34,303 bases of DNA from an uncultured Pelagibacteraceae bacterium (GTDB taxonomy: Bacteria; Pseudomonadota; Alphaproteobacteria; Pelagibacterales; Pelagibacteraceae). Positions within the stretch are counted from its first letter, which is position 1. Each line of letters opens with the position of its first letter. The notes under the pieces are model-generated. The model saw nothing but the letters and a program-made list of their open reading frames with translations. It had not been told where the DNA came from and did no database searches. This document shows, piece after piece, positions 8,333 through 16,577 of the stretch. The DNA is taken from the NCBI GenBank assembly GCA_902570525.1, contig CACFYN010000006.1, positions 1 to 34,303 on the forward strand. The letters are read 5' to 3'. A program made the translations under genes and the position numbers.

Positions 8333-8898
8333 AAAATATTTTTTTAGTATATGGACATTATAATGATAATTCATTTAATGCGGCGATAAGAGAAACCTTT
8401 TTAGAAGAAGCAAAAGAAAAAGGATTTTCTGTAGATTGTGTAGATCTATACAAAGAAAAATTCGACCCAGTATTTGCAGGTGAAAAACCAGATAACACAG
8501 TCCTAGATCACCAAAAGCGAATTGAAAAATCAAATATAATTGTTTTGATTGCACCTATTTGGAATTTTAGAATGCCAGCAATTGTTGAGGGATGGATAGA
8601 CAAAGTTTTATCTCCGCCTTGGGCATTCAGATTTAAAAAAATAATTGGTAATTATGGATATCCTATTGGAAACTTAAAAGGAAAAAGAGCAGTAGTATTT
8701 TGTACCTATGGATCACCTCAATTTGCAATTAGAACTTTTTTTTTAAATATGCCAACCAAAAGATTAAGACGAGGTGTATTTAACATATGTGGAATAACTG
8801 ATGTAATATATAAAAGGTATTTTGCAGTTCCTTTTGTTTCTGATCAAAAGAGAAAAAAATTTTTAGAAGATGTTAGAAAAACTGTAAGAAGTTTATAA
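8329..8898 (+). CDS. Flavodoxin-fold NAD(P)H dehydrogenase/quinone reductase
   Basis: The ATG at 8329 overlaps the msrA stop (ATGA) and is preferred over the in-frame TTG at 8323. About 189 residues with the flavodoxin_2 layout: FLVYGHYNDNSFN as the phosphate-binding loop region, APIWNFRMPAIVEGWIDKVL as the FMN-contacting segment, and a YGSP loop later. Relatives (NQO1, MdaB, KefF) are FMN or FAD enzymes that reduce quinones or similar acceptors with NAD(P)H. It ends the seven-gene plus-strand operon and converges on the next minus-strand operon with a five-base gap. Its link to carnitine metabolism is unknown; partnership with MsrA in redox defence is equally plausible. Confidence 0.72.
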   Translation: MKNIFLVYGHYNDNSFNAAIRETFLEEAKEKGFSVDCVDLYKEKFDPVFAGEKPDNTVLDHQKRIEKSNIIVLIAPIWNFRMPAIVEGWIDKVLSPPWAFRFKKIIGNYGYPIGNLKGKRAVVFCTYGSPQFAIRTFFLNMPTKRLRRGVFNICGITDVIYKRYFAVPFVSDQKRKKFLEDVRKTVRSL

Positions 8899-8903
8899 TT
8901 AAT

Positions 8904-9872
8904 CTATCTTGTATACTCAACAAACTTCCTAAGAGATTTATTTATAAAACTTTCATAAGAAATAGATTGTTTTTTTGAATTAATTCCATTTAAAAATGAT
9001 TTAGACATTTTAAAATCGTAAGAGGGCTCAAAAAAGAAAGGAACCGAAATTCTTTCTGATTTATTCCAAAGAACTCTATGGTTTGTAGCCTTAAACTTTC
9101 CTTTACTTAGATATTCTAAGGCTCTTCCAGTATTAACAACTAGAGCATTTTTATTAAAAGGTACATCATACCATTTCTTGTTTTTTCTATTTTGAACTTG
9201 AAGTCCTCCTACTTTATCTTGATATAAAACTGTAAATATCCCGCTATCCACATGCGTTTCACAACCCAATGCAACGCCGTCCTGTTTTGAAATTTCCACA
9301 GGTTTACTTTGAATTGGATAAAAATTAAATCTTAAGGTACTTAGTGTTTTAAATCTTGAAAAAGCTTTACCGGATAATAAAGGATCTTTTTTGTATAGTT
9401 TGATAATACTTTTGAAAAGTAGTTCGCTTAATAGATAAATATCATCATAATAATTTGATAAATGATTTATTGAATCTTTTTGGAAACATTTTTCCAAATC
9501 TAAGCATTCTATATATTGATTTTTAATCTTCTGTGAAAAATTTTCAGATACTCTTAAGTCTCCAATATCCAAACCTTCTTTTCCATTTACGTCACTTGGA
9601 AAGTAGCCTCTATAAAAGTTTTTATTTTTTTTATTCCATTTATTTGGAGAAAGTTTAATTTTTTCTTTTTTACTAAGTTTAAAAAATTTTTCTCCAATTT
9701 TTACAATTTTTTTAATTTTCTTATGGTTAATACTATGACCAATGACTTGAAAAAAACCAACCTCAACACAAGCTTTCTCAATCTTTTTAATTATTTTAAG
9801 CGATTCTTTGGAATCCAGATCTTTGTTAACTAATGATGAAATATTTATAGTTGGTATATATTTTTGTTTCAT
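8904..9872 (-). CDS. Isopenicillin-N-synthase-like 2-oxoglutarate/Fe(II) oxygenase
   Basis: 322 residues with the DIOX_N-like N-terminal part (VGFFQVIGHSI near residues 38-48) and the catalytic C-terminal part: H207-x-D209 and H265 bind iron and R275-x-S277 binds 2-oxoglutarate. VGGLQV and VVNTGRALEYLSKGKFKATNHRV are the family blocks, which also appear in ethylene-forming enzyme and gibberellin or flavonoid oxygenases. The bacterial substrate cannot be read from the sequence. It is the last gene of the minus-strand operon SDR - thioesterase - EamA exporter - oxygenase, with a one-base overlap (TAATG) with the exporter. It is the second of three 2-oxoglutarate oxygenases in the window, each from a different subfamily. 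Confidence 0.78.
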   Translation of the reverse strand: MKQKYIPTINISSLVNKDLDSKESLKIIKKIEKACVEVGFFQVIGHSINHKKIKKIVKIGEKFFKLSKKEKIKLSPNKWNKKNKNFYRGYFPSDVNGKEGLDIGDLRVSENFSQKIKNQYIECLDLEKCFQKDSINHLSNYYDDIYLLSELLFKSIIKLYKKDPLLSGKAFSRFKTLSTLRFNFYPIQSKPVEISKQDGVALGCETHVDSGIFTVLYQDKVGGLQVQNRKNKKWYDVPFNKNALVVNTGRALEYLSKGKFKATNHRVLWNKSERISVPFFFEPSYDFKMSKSFLNGINSKKQSISYESFINKSLRKFVEYTR

Positions 9873-10819
9873 TATCTGTTTGGTGTATCTGTTGCTATCA
9901 TCTGACCTCTTACTTTTTCTCTAAAGTAAATATAGAACCCAGCTGCAATAATGATTGCTGCACCTAAAAAAGTTCTAGGCACTGGAATCGTTTCGAAAAG
10001 AATATAACCGGCTAGCATAGCCCAAACAATATATGAGTATTCAAACAATGATACAATTGATGGAGATGCAATACTGTAAGCAGAGAAAACACAAAAGAAT
10101 GATATAGATGCAACAATGCCCATAACAAGAACGTATGGCCATGAAGCTAAAGGATTAGTAAACCACTCTCTTATAATAAATTGCATTGTTGGATCTGTAA
10201 AAGTATTAAATTTTCCATCCCCAGTTATTAAAAATATCATCAAACCTGCAAAGGTTGCAAAAATATAAAGCCAAGTCATCTGAGTATAAATACTGTCTTT
10301 GTCAGATGTATACTTTGTTATTGTCATTGAACATGAGTAGCAAATAGCACAAGCAACTGGTGCTAGCTTAAAATAATCAAAGTCTTCCCAGTTTGGGTCT
10401 AAAACTATTATTACACCAATAAATCCCACTACAATCGCGGACCATCTTCTAATACCAATTTGTTCTTTTAAAAAAAATTTAGCAAACATTGACATAAAAA
10501 AAGGACAGGAGAAGAATAGTGCGCTCGTCATAGCAAGCGTCATAAAAGTTAAAGATATATAAAAAAAACTAAATCCAAAAAAGAAACAGATTACTCTTAA
10601 AAGAGTTAAAAAAGGGTAGTGTGTTTTTAAAGTAATATGTTTTTTTGTTATTATTACAAATGCCAAAAGTATAGTCGCTTGGATTAGTGTTCTACCAAGG
10701 TATAACTCAAATAATGCAATATCTTCAAAAATAAATTTAATAAGTGAATCCTGAATGGAAAAAAAAGCCATGCCAGTCATTATAAAAAAAATACCTTTTG
10801 TATTATTATTTGCTTCCAT
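9872..10819 (-). CDS. EamA-family (DMT superfamily) transporter
   Basis: 315 residues with about ten hydrophobic segments arranged as two EamA repeats: the first around residues 8-140 ending in WSAIVVGFIGVIIVLDPNW, the second around 165-300 ending in a short basic tail. EamA carriers are usually exporters of amino acids or small metabolites by proton exchange; the substrate here is unknown. It belongs to the minus-strand operon with the SDR and thioesterase genes and overlaps the oxygenase start by one base. Two further EamA genes are present at 16578-17510 and 20165-21070; this copy is most like the 16578 copy (both have RWSAI followed by GFxGVxxxLxP). Confidence 0.8.
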   Translation of the reverse strand: MEANNNTKGIFFIMTGMAFFSIQDSLIKFIFEDIALFELYLGRTLIQATILLAFVIITKKHITLKTHYPFLTLLRVICFFFGFSFFYISLTFMTLAMTSALFFSCPFFMSMFAKFFLKEQIGIRRWSAIVVGFIGVIIVLDPNWEDFDYFKLAPVACAICYSCSMTITKYTSDKDSIYTQMTWLYIFATFAGLMIFLITGDGKFNTFTDPTMQFIIREWFTNPLASWPYVLVMGIVASISFFCVFSAYSIASPSIVSLFEYSYIVWAMLAGYILFETIPVPRTFLGAAIIIAAGFYIYFREKVRGQMIATDTPNR

Positions 10820-10873
10820 GTCCTGTACCTACAACAAAAAAAAACTTATCTTTTTAATTTGAAAAGAATGAAA

Positions 10874-11344
10874 CTATTTTTTTAGTTTATTTGAGAATAT
10901 TAGATTTTCGCTCTTGAAGGAATGTTTATTTTCACTGATGAATTTTGCCATAAGGTCTACTTTTTCTTTTTCAAATTCAGCAACTTTTCTCTCTTTTAAA
11001 TCAACATAAAGGGCTAAAACTTCAATTGTTGATGCTAAATATTTTTTTTCTTTATGCACCATTTCAAACTTGTACTGTATTCTTTTTTTATCGTGGTCAA
11101 AGTGTATAAGGTTTAATTCAACTTCATCCCCTTCAATCAATTCTTGGTTGTAAGTAATGTGAGACTCAACTACCATTGTACTTTTATTAGTTTCTAAAGC
11201 AGATTTTTCACCCATATCAAGTTTTGTCATTAAAGTTTCCGCTGCATTTTGATCAAAAATTAAAATGTAATAAGCCACATTCATATGACCATTATAGTCA
11301 GTCCACTCTTTTTTAATTTTTGCTGTCGAAATTTTTATTGTCAT
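10874..11344 (-). CDS. Hot-dog thioesterase, probable betainyl-CoA thioesterase
   Basis: 156 residues of the 4HBT hot-dog fold. The N-terminal block EWTDYNGHMNVAYY (about residues 13-26) and ITYNQELIEGDEV match the thioesterase domain that is fused to carnitine dehydrogenase in many proteobacteria and releases glycine betaine from betainyl-CoA. Asp16 and the conserved NGH at 18-20 are the usual active-site region. It lies 33 bases behind the SDR in a minus-strand operon. Carnitine dehydrogenase (5566-6504) and the beta-keto acid cleavage enzyme (26216-27100) supply the preceding steps from elsewhere in the window. The hot-dog fold is certain; the substrate rests on family resemblance plus context, and a generic acyl-CoA thioesterase remains possible. 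Confidence 0.75.
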   Translation of the reverse strand: MTIKISTAKIKKEWTDYNGHMNVAYYILIFDQNAAETLMTKLDMGEKSALETNKSTMVVESHITYNQELIEGDEVELNLIHFDHDKKRIQYKFEMVHKEKKYLASTIEVLALYVDLKERKVAEFEKEKVDLMAKFISENKHSFKSENLIFSNKLKK

Positions 11345-11377
11345 TAAATAATTATTACCTCAAAATTAATTACAGAT

Positions 11378-12166
11378 CTAATGTAATCTAATAGCATCTC
11401 CATCGACACCGATTACTTGTCCAGATACTCTTGCTGCATCATCAGAAATCAAAAAGCCACACATTTTCCCAATATCACTCTCATAAATCCAACAATTCAT
11501 GGATGCCATTGATATAAATTCTTTTTCAATAGATTTTTTTGAAACTCTTAAAAGTTTAGCTTTATCTTTTGCAACTCTAATCATTCTATCACCTTTTATT
11601 GTTCCTGGACATAACGCATTCACACGTATTTTAAATTTACCAAGCTCCATAGATAAAGTTTTTGTCATTCCTACAATTGCCCATTTACTTGCAGCATAAG
11701 GTGATCTTAAAGGAAAGCCCATTATTCCAGCACCTGATGAAATATTTATAATTGATCCACCCTTATTTTTTTTTAACATTGGTATTGCTAGTCTAGTGAA
11801 ATAATAATGACTAAATACATTTACTCTCATTGTATTTTCCCAATCGTCTGTTGATATATTTTCTATCGTTGCAGTTGGACCTGCTATACCAACGTTATTA
11901 ATCAGGCAATCAATTTTGGATGTCTTTTTCTTTATTTTTTCAAATAATTCATTTACTTGGTACTCGTCTGAAGCATCGCAATTAAAAACAAAGAGTTTTT
12001 TATTTATTTTTGAATTTTTTTTTAATTTATTGATATATTTTTCATTTATATCACTTACAAATACTGTCGCACCTCTATCTAAACAAACTTTAACTGTGGC
12101 TAACCCAATTCCAGATGCTCCAGCTGATATTATGATTTTTTTGTTTTTTAAAGTTTGATTTGCCAT
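11378..12166 (-). CDS. Short-chain dehydrogenase/reductase
   Basis: 262 residues of the classical SDR family: cofactor motif SAGASGIG at 14-21, NNVG near 90-93, catalytic Ser at 143-144, and Tyr157/Lys161 in the YAASK motif. An Asp at 39 after the second strand suggests NAD rather than NADP. It oxidises or reduces an alcohol/ketone in the cytoplasm; the substrate is not identifiable. First gene of the minus-strand operon leading into the thioesterase. Its start codon is only seven bases beyond a perfect terminator hairpin that follows proX, so no room remains for a separate promoter with a leader; expression may depend on read-through. A role in the carnitine/betaine pathway is suggested by context only. 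Confidence 0.78.
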   Translation of the reverse strand: MANQTLKNKKIIISAGASGIGLATVKVCLDRGATVFVSDINEKYINKLKKNSKINKKLFVFNCDASDEYQVNELFEKIKKKTSKIDCLINNVGIAGPTATIENISTDDWENTMRVNVFSHYYFTRLAIPMLKKNKGGSIINISSGAGIMGFPLRSPYAASKWAIVGMTKTLSMELGKFKIRVNALCPGTIKGDRMIRVAKDKAKLLRVSKKSIEKEFISMASMNCWIYESDIGKMCGFLISDDAARVSGQVIGVDGDAIRLH

Positions 12167-12201
12167 AATAAAAAAAGGCCCTTTTGTAAAAAAGGGCCTT
12201 T
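12167..12201 (-). terminator. Rho-independent terminator after proX, abutting the SDR start codon
   Basis: A perfect 12-base-pair stem (12174-12185 paired with 12190-12201; core GGCCC/GGGCC) with a four-base loop at 12186-12189. On the minus strand it is followed by a U-rich run (seven T, then ATT) that leads directly into the ATG of the SDR gene at 12166. It lies 22 bases behind the proX stop. It should end most proX transcripts and, because it also occupies the SDR leader, would hide or replace any ribosome binding site there. Confidence 0.85.
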
Positions 12202-12223
12202 GATTTTAATTATTTAAAAAGTA

Positions 12224-13231
12224 TTATTTTAGCCAAGGCTTCCATTTATCTGGATTGTTGTCTAACCACTCTTTAACAACTTCTTTTACAGGTCTTTTCT
12301 TAATATCAACTTCAACTAACATTTTAGCTTGATCAATATTTTGTAAAGACATGTTTTCGAAGAATTTTTTAGCATCAGCATGTTCAGCTTTTGCAAAAGT
12401 GGCTGGATTACCATAGTTCATTGTATAATCCTTAGCCCAACCAGTTGCTGGCCAACCTTTTGTTCCACAGTCTTTCCAGTTGTTTGCTTCAGTAAACGTA
12501 TCTGGGTCGCAAACTTTGTGGTCTGGAAGTTGAACTCCTACCATCTCATACTCACCAAAAAACCAATGCGGTGACCATAGGTATAATAAGAAAGGTTCTT
12601 TTCTCATATAAGCTGCTTTTGCTTCTGCAATAGCTGCTGCTTCTGTACCAAGTTCATCAGCTTGGAAATCAATTCCTAAAAGATCAAGTCTTTTTTGGTC
12701 ATGACAATTCCAACCAGCCACCGGACAACCAATAAGTCTACCTTTGCTTCCAGTTTCAATAGTTGCAAATTTTGCTTTGTGTTTATTTAGGTCTTTCCAA
12801 GTTTTAATACCTAGTTCATCAGCTGCATATTTTGGTATCCAGTAGTCAGACATACCAATTATTCCTGCTGTTCCAAGTAAATCTACGCTTCCATCTCCGC
12901 TGTAAGATCCTACGACTTTACCCTCGTAAATTAGATCTTCATTTAACATCACAGAGTCTGCTTCAGCATAACTTGGCCAACTTTCACAAGCAAAATCAAG
13001 TTCGCCTGCTGCAATTGCTTCCCATAAACCAGTTCCTGATGGAAATACCGTTTGCTTAATTTTATATCCATATTCTTTTTCAAGAATTGCTACAGCAACT
13101 TCACAAGTGATAATACCACCTGTCCAGTCAGCAATAGCTGCGTGTAGTCTTTTAGCATGAGCTTGCCCTAAACTACCCACTAATAGCACCAATGATAAAA
13201 ATAGTGCCGATATTGTTTTTGATAACTTCAT
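12224..13231 (-). CDS. proX: Glycine betaine/quaternary amine ABC transporter substrate-binding protein
   Basis: 335 residues with a Sec signal peptide ending near Ala26 (AHA), giving a periplasmic OpuAC/ProX-type binding protein. Several Trp residues suited to the aromatic cage that holds trimethylammonium groups are visible: W36 (DWTGG), W85 (CESWPS), W131, W219 and W223 (YLWSPHWFF). Cys pairs (169/176 and two near residues 242 and 257) may form disulfides. The gene has its own strong Shine-Dalgarno (GGAGGG, 13238-13243 on the minus strand), a plausible private promoter in the 105-base gap after proW, and a strong terminator behind it, so it is probably expressed well above the permease. 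Ligand could be glycine betaine, carnitine, gamma-butyrobetaine or a related amine. Confidence 0.88.
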   Translation of the reverse strand: MKLSKTISALFLSLVLLVGSLGQAHAKRLHAAIADWTGGIITCEVAVAILEKEYGYKIKQTVFPSGTGLWEAIAAGELDFACESWPSYAEADSVMLNEDLIYEGKVVGSYSGDGSVDLLGTAGIIGMSDYWIPKYAADELGIKTWKDLNKHKAKFATIETGSKGRLIGCPVAGWNCHDQKRLDLLGIDFQADELGTEAAAIAEAKAAYMRKEPFLLYLWSPHWFFGEYEMVGVQLPDHKVCDPDTFTEANNWKDCGTKGWPATGWAKDYTMNYGNPATFAKAEHADAKKFFENMSLQNIDQAKMLVEVDIKKRPVKEVVKEWLDNNPDKWKPWLK

Positions 13232-13237
13232 TATTTT

Positions 13238-13243
13238 CCCTCC
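13238..13243 (-). promoter_or_regulatory. Strong ribosome binding site of proX
   Basis: On the minus strand GGAGGG lies six bases before the proX ATG. It is one of the best Shine-Dalgarno matches in the window and supports high translation of the binding protein. Confidence 0.65.
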
Positions 13244-13263
13244 AATGAATTAATTAAAAACTT

Positions 13264-13293
13264 ATTTTAGTTCAAAAGTTATATAAATGTAAA
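13264..13293 (-). promoter_or_regulatory. Candidate sigma-70-type promoter for proX
   Basis: On the minus strand TTTACA (13288-13293) and TAAAAT (13264-13269) are separated by 18 bases, each matching the consensus at five of six positions. It lies within the 105-base gap between proW and proX. In such AT-rich DNA chance matches are common, so this is tentative. Confidence 0.4.
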
Positions 13294-13336
13294 CCCCTCG
13301 AAAAAACGCACTAATTACTTGCAATATTGAGTGAAT

Positions 13337-15451
13337 TTAAAGGCCTAATGCTTCTCTTTGTTTTCTCGTCCAAGCCAAAGTAATTCTGTCTATTATTATA
13401 GCTAAAAGAACAATACCGATCCCTGCTGCTAGACCTCTCCCAGTGTCAGATCTTGCTAATCCATTAAACACCTCTAAACCTAGACCCTTACCACCAATCA
13501 ATGGTGTAACTATTTGCATTGCAAAGGCCATTATTACTGTTTGGTTAAAGCCTATAACTAAACTTGGAACCGCTAGTGGAAATTTTATTTTTCTTAAAGT
13601 CTGAATTAACGTTCCACCAAATGATCTTGATACTTCTGAGTAAGTTCCTGATACCTGTGTTAAACCCAAACAAGTTAATCTTACTATAGGTGGTATCGAG
13701 TAAATAACAGTAGCTAAAACAGCAGAAACAATTCCACCACCAAAAAACATTAGAACTGGTATTAGATAACAGAAATAGGGAAGAGTTTGCATCGCATCTA
13801 ATACAACGTTTTGAATATTCCTAAATCTTTCACTATAAGATGCTATTATTCCTAAAGGTACTCCAACTACAAAACATAAAGCAACTGAAACCAAAACAGA
13901 TGATAGAGTAATCATTGATTGAGACCAGATTCCACAGGCACCGATAAAAAGCAATAATATAGCAGTTATGATTGCAAATCTTACTCCAACAGTTATGTAA
14001 CCCAAAGCAACAAATACAGCCATAGTGTACCACCAAGGTATGTGAGTTAAGAAAACATCTAATGGACGCAATAAATTAAGATAGACAAAAGCCCTTAAAC
14101 TTTTTGTAAAAGCAATAAAACCTGGATTCACAGTTAAACTTTCCACAGCATTTGTAATTGGTTGTCTTATAGATAGTTTCCATTCTTCTGGAAAAGAACC
14201 AAAGCTAACTAAATATGTGTCGATTAAACTAATTAGAAAAAAAACTATAAATGACGGTATTATATAATATCGTTTACTTATAAATTCTTTAATATCATTT
14301 GCAGTTCTTTTATTAAATATTGAAATTAAAAACTGAAAAAAATAGGCAATTAAACCAGTAACAAATAAACAGACATATTTAATCACATCATGAGAAATTT
14401 TTATAGGTTGCTCTATAATTCTTGCTAAAGAATATTTAGCCCAACTTTGTGGTAAAAAATAAAATTTCTGCACATCATCTGGAATTCTTTCTTCGGTTTT
14501 ACTGAATGACATGCTGAACCTATCAAACATTATTGCCATAAACAAAATACAAAGCCCACCTTCCATAGCCCATCCAACATCGAGCCTTCTAATAGCCTGC
14601 CAAACCTGTCCACCAATACCTTCAGCTCCAATGAAACATGCAAGAACAACGAGGGCCAGAGCCATCATAATTACCTGATTGATACCCATCATGATACTAG
14701 GCAATGATAAAGGAATTTTAATTTTAAATAAAAGCTGTAATTTATTTGAACCAAATGCAGTCGCGCTTTCTATGGTTTGTGCTGGAACTTGTCGTATTCC
14801 TGAATTTGTTAATCTTATAATTGGAGGCATTCCATAAATCATAGTTGCAAGAATTGCTGGTGCACCACCGATACCAAAAAAAAATAAAGCAGGAAATAAA
14901 TATACAAAAGCTGGCATCACCTGCATGGTATCTAAAACTGGTTTCATAAAATTTTCAAACCGGTCACTTTGAGAACATAACACTCCAAGAATAAATCCAA
15001 AAAATACACAAAGTAAAACTGATAAACCCATTAAAGCAACGGTTTGAAGAGAAGGTTCCCACATACCTGTTGCACCCCAAAAATAAACTACAAATAATGA
15101 GTAGAGACCAAGTCTTAAACCACCTGCAATCAAACATGGTAAAAATATTATAGTAGCGATTAATAACCATGGAGAATCAAGTAAAAAATCTTCTACAAAA
15201 TAATAGCAAGCCTTAATATATCCAGCTACAATTTTTGTCATCCATCTGTAGTTTTTTTTTAAAAAATCTTCTCCCTCATTTACCCATGCAGTAAAAGTAA
15301 ATTGATCTGTTACATACTTTGGAAACTTTGATGGGCCTTCGTTTTGAGTAGAAAGCCATAGAGCAACTAAAAATACTAATCCAACTATTAAATAAGTTAT
15401 GATATTTTTTGATTGGCTTGATTTTTTTATAATTTCAGTGCTGGAAGACAT
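13337..15451 (-). CDS. proW: Glycine betaine-type ABC transporter permease, fused double-domain ProW
   Basis: 704 residues, about twice the usual ProW length, because two complete permease domains are joined in one chain. The first core (about residues 135-315) has its EAA cytoplasmic loop near 229-247 (SATAFGSNKLQLLFKIKIP); the second (about 510-695) has a matching loop near 606-625. Each core has the same order of motifs: DTMQVMPAFVYLFP versus DAMQTLPYFCYLIP, MIYGMPPIIRLT versus VIYSIPPIVRLT, FIGAEGIG versus LIGGKGLG. Extra membrane segments precede each core. The fusion means a single polypeptide can form the whole membrane channel. It is divergent from proV across 78 bases and upstream of proX. 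Confidence 0.88.
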   Translation of the reverse strand: MSSSTEIIKKSSQSKNIITYLIVGLVFLVALWLSTQNEGPSKFPKYVTDQFTFTAWVNEGEDFLKKNYRWMTKIVAGYIKACYYFVEDFLLDSPWLLIATIIFLPCLIAGGLRLGLYSLFVVYFWGATGMWEPSLQTVALMGLSVLLCVFFGFILGVLCSQSDRFENFMKPVLDTMQVMPAFVYLFPALFFFGIGGAPAILATMIYGMPPIIRLTNSGIRQVPAQTIESATAFGSNKLQLLFKIKIPLSLPSIMMGINQVIMMALALVVLACFIGAEGIGGQVWQAIRRLDVGWAMEGGLCILFMAIMFDRFSMSFSKTEERIPDDVQKFYFLPQSWAKYSLARIIEQPIKISHDVIKYVCLFVTGLIAYFFQFLISIFNKRTANDIKEFISKRYYIIPSFIVFFLISLIDTYLVSFGSFPEEWKLSIRQPITNAVESLTVNPGFIAFTKSLRAFVYLNLLRPLDVFLTHIPWWYTMAVFVALGYITVGVRFAIITAILLLFIGACGIWSQSMITLSSVLVSVALCFVVGVPLGIIASYSERFRNIQNVVLDAMQTLPYFCYLIPVLMFFGGGIVSAVLATVIYSIPPIVRLTCLGLTQVSGTYSEVSRSFGGTLIQTLRKIKFPLAVPSLVIGFNQTVIMAFAMQIVTPLIGGKGLGLEVFNGLARSDTGRGLAAGIGIVLLAIIIDRITLAWTRKQREALGL

Positions 15452-15493
15452 ATTTATAAAATTAGAATAATTAAATTTACTTTTAAAGCAAAA

Positions 15494-15513
15494 TATTGTC
15501 TATTTTGACAATA
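15494..15513. promoter_or_regulatory. Palindromic operator candidate between divergent proW and proV
   Basis: A perfect inverted repeat TATTGTC - six bases - GACAATA sits in the 78-base divergent intergenic region, 17 bases before the proV start and 42 bases before the proW start. The right arm includes a TTGACA-like hexamer (15505-15510), but no -10 element stands at normal spacing behind it. Size and position fit a dimeric regulator site that could control both transporter halves; the regulator is not encoded in the window. Confidence 0.45.
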
Positions 15514-15529
15514 AATTATAATTTTAAGC

Positions 15530-16576
15530 ATGAATAAAGACCAAAAAATCACCTGCTCAAACATTTGGAAGTTGTTTGGACCAGATGAAAAAAGAATAAT
15601 AAAGAATTTAGATAAAAGTCTGTCTATTAAAGAAGTACAAGAAAAAACAGGGCATGTTGTAGCTGTAAAAGATGTAAGTTTCTCAATTCAAAAAGGAGAA
15701 ACATTTGTGGTGATGGGCCTCTCTGGTAGTGGAAAATCAACATTGGTAAGATGCATTTCAAGATTAATTGAACCTACATCAGGCACTGTAAAAATGGATG
15801 ATGTTGATGTTACTAAAATGAGTTCAAAAGATTTATTAGAATTAAGAAGAAATAAAATGAGCATGGTCTTCCAGCATTTTGGACTTTTTCCACATAGAAC
15901 TGTTGTAGAAAATATTGGATACGGATTAGAAGTTAGAGGTACAAAAAAAGAAACAAGATTAGAAAAATCCATGGAAGTTTTAAAAATGGTTGGATTAGAT
16001 GGGTGGCAAAATAATTATCCTAGAGAGCTATCAGGAGGTATGCAACAAAGAGTTGGATTAGCAAGAGCACTTGCAGTTGATCCTGAAATTTTAATTTTTG
16101 ATGAACCATTCTCAGCTTTAGACCCACTAATAAGAAGAGAGATGCAAGACGAACTTTTAAAAATTCAAGAAAAACTCCAGCGAACTATGGTTTTTATTAC
16201 TCATGATTTTTTAGAGGCTATTAAGATGGGAGATCACATTGCAATTATGAAAGATGGTGAAGTTTCTCAGGTTGGAACACCTGAAGAAATTGTTGCTAAT
16301 CCTAAAGACCAATATGTCAAAGACTTTTGCGAGGATGTTCCAAAATATAAAGTTTTAAGTGCAGGTAAAGTAATGAGAAAAGATTGTAGCAATCAATCAA
16401 AAGAATTATTTAAAAATAAGTCAGATTGCATTTTAGATAATTCAAAAATTGAAACTTTAATTGATAAATTAGTTGAGTCAGATAAAATTTATCCAGTAGT
16501 ATGCTCAGAGACTGGAGAACTTCTAGGAGAGATAGACCGTTCTATAGTAATGAGGTCAATGAAATCAAAAACATAA
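15530..16576 (+). CDS. proV: Glycine betaine-type ABC transporter ATPase
   Basis: 348 residues of the ProV/OpuAA type: the N-terminal family-specific segment (WKLFGPDE, EVQEKTGHVVAV), Walker A GLSGSGKST at 63-71, Q-loop near 115, ABC signature LSGGMQQR at 167-174, Walker B with DE at 191-192 (IFDEPFSALDP), H-loop THDFLEA, and a short C-terminal region of about 80 residues where ProV proteins have CBS domains; only about one CBS-like unit fits. It energises import by the divergent proW/proX products. Separation from proW onto the other strand is unusual for proVWX operons. It converges on the next gene with a one-base gap. Confidence 0.87.
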   Translation: MNKDQKITCSNIWKLFGPDEKRIIKNLDKSLSIKEVQEKTGHVVAVKDVSFSIQKGETFVVMGLSGSGKSTLVRCISRLIEPTSGTVKMDDVDVTKMSSKDLLELRRNKMSMVFQHFGLFPHRTVVENIGYGLEVRGTKKETRLEKSMEVLKMVGLDGWQNNYPRELSGGMQQRVGLARALAVDPEILIFDEPFSALDPLIRREMQDELLKIQEKLQRTMVFITHDFLEAIKMGDHIAIMKDGEVSQVGTPEEIVANPKDQYVKDFCEDVPKYKVLSAGKVMRKDCSNQSKELFKNKSDCILDNSKIETLIDKLVESDKIYPVVCSETGELLGEIDRSIVMRSMKSKT

Positions 16577-16577
16577 A

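Noticed and set aside
15505-15522. sigma-70 promoter TTGACA ... TATAAT before proV
   Set aside because: Both hexamers are present but only six bases apart, far from the required 16-18; the TTGACA is better explained as part of the palindrome.
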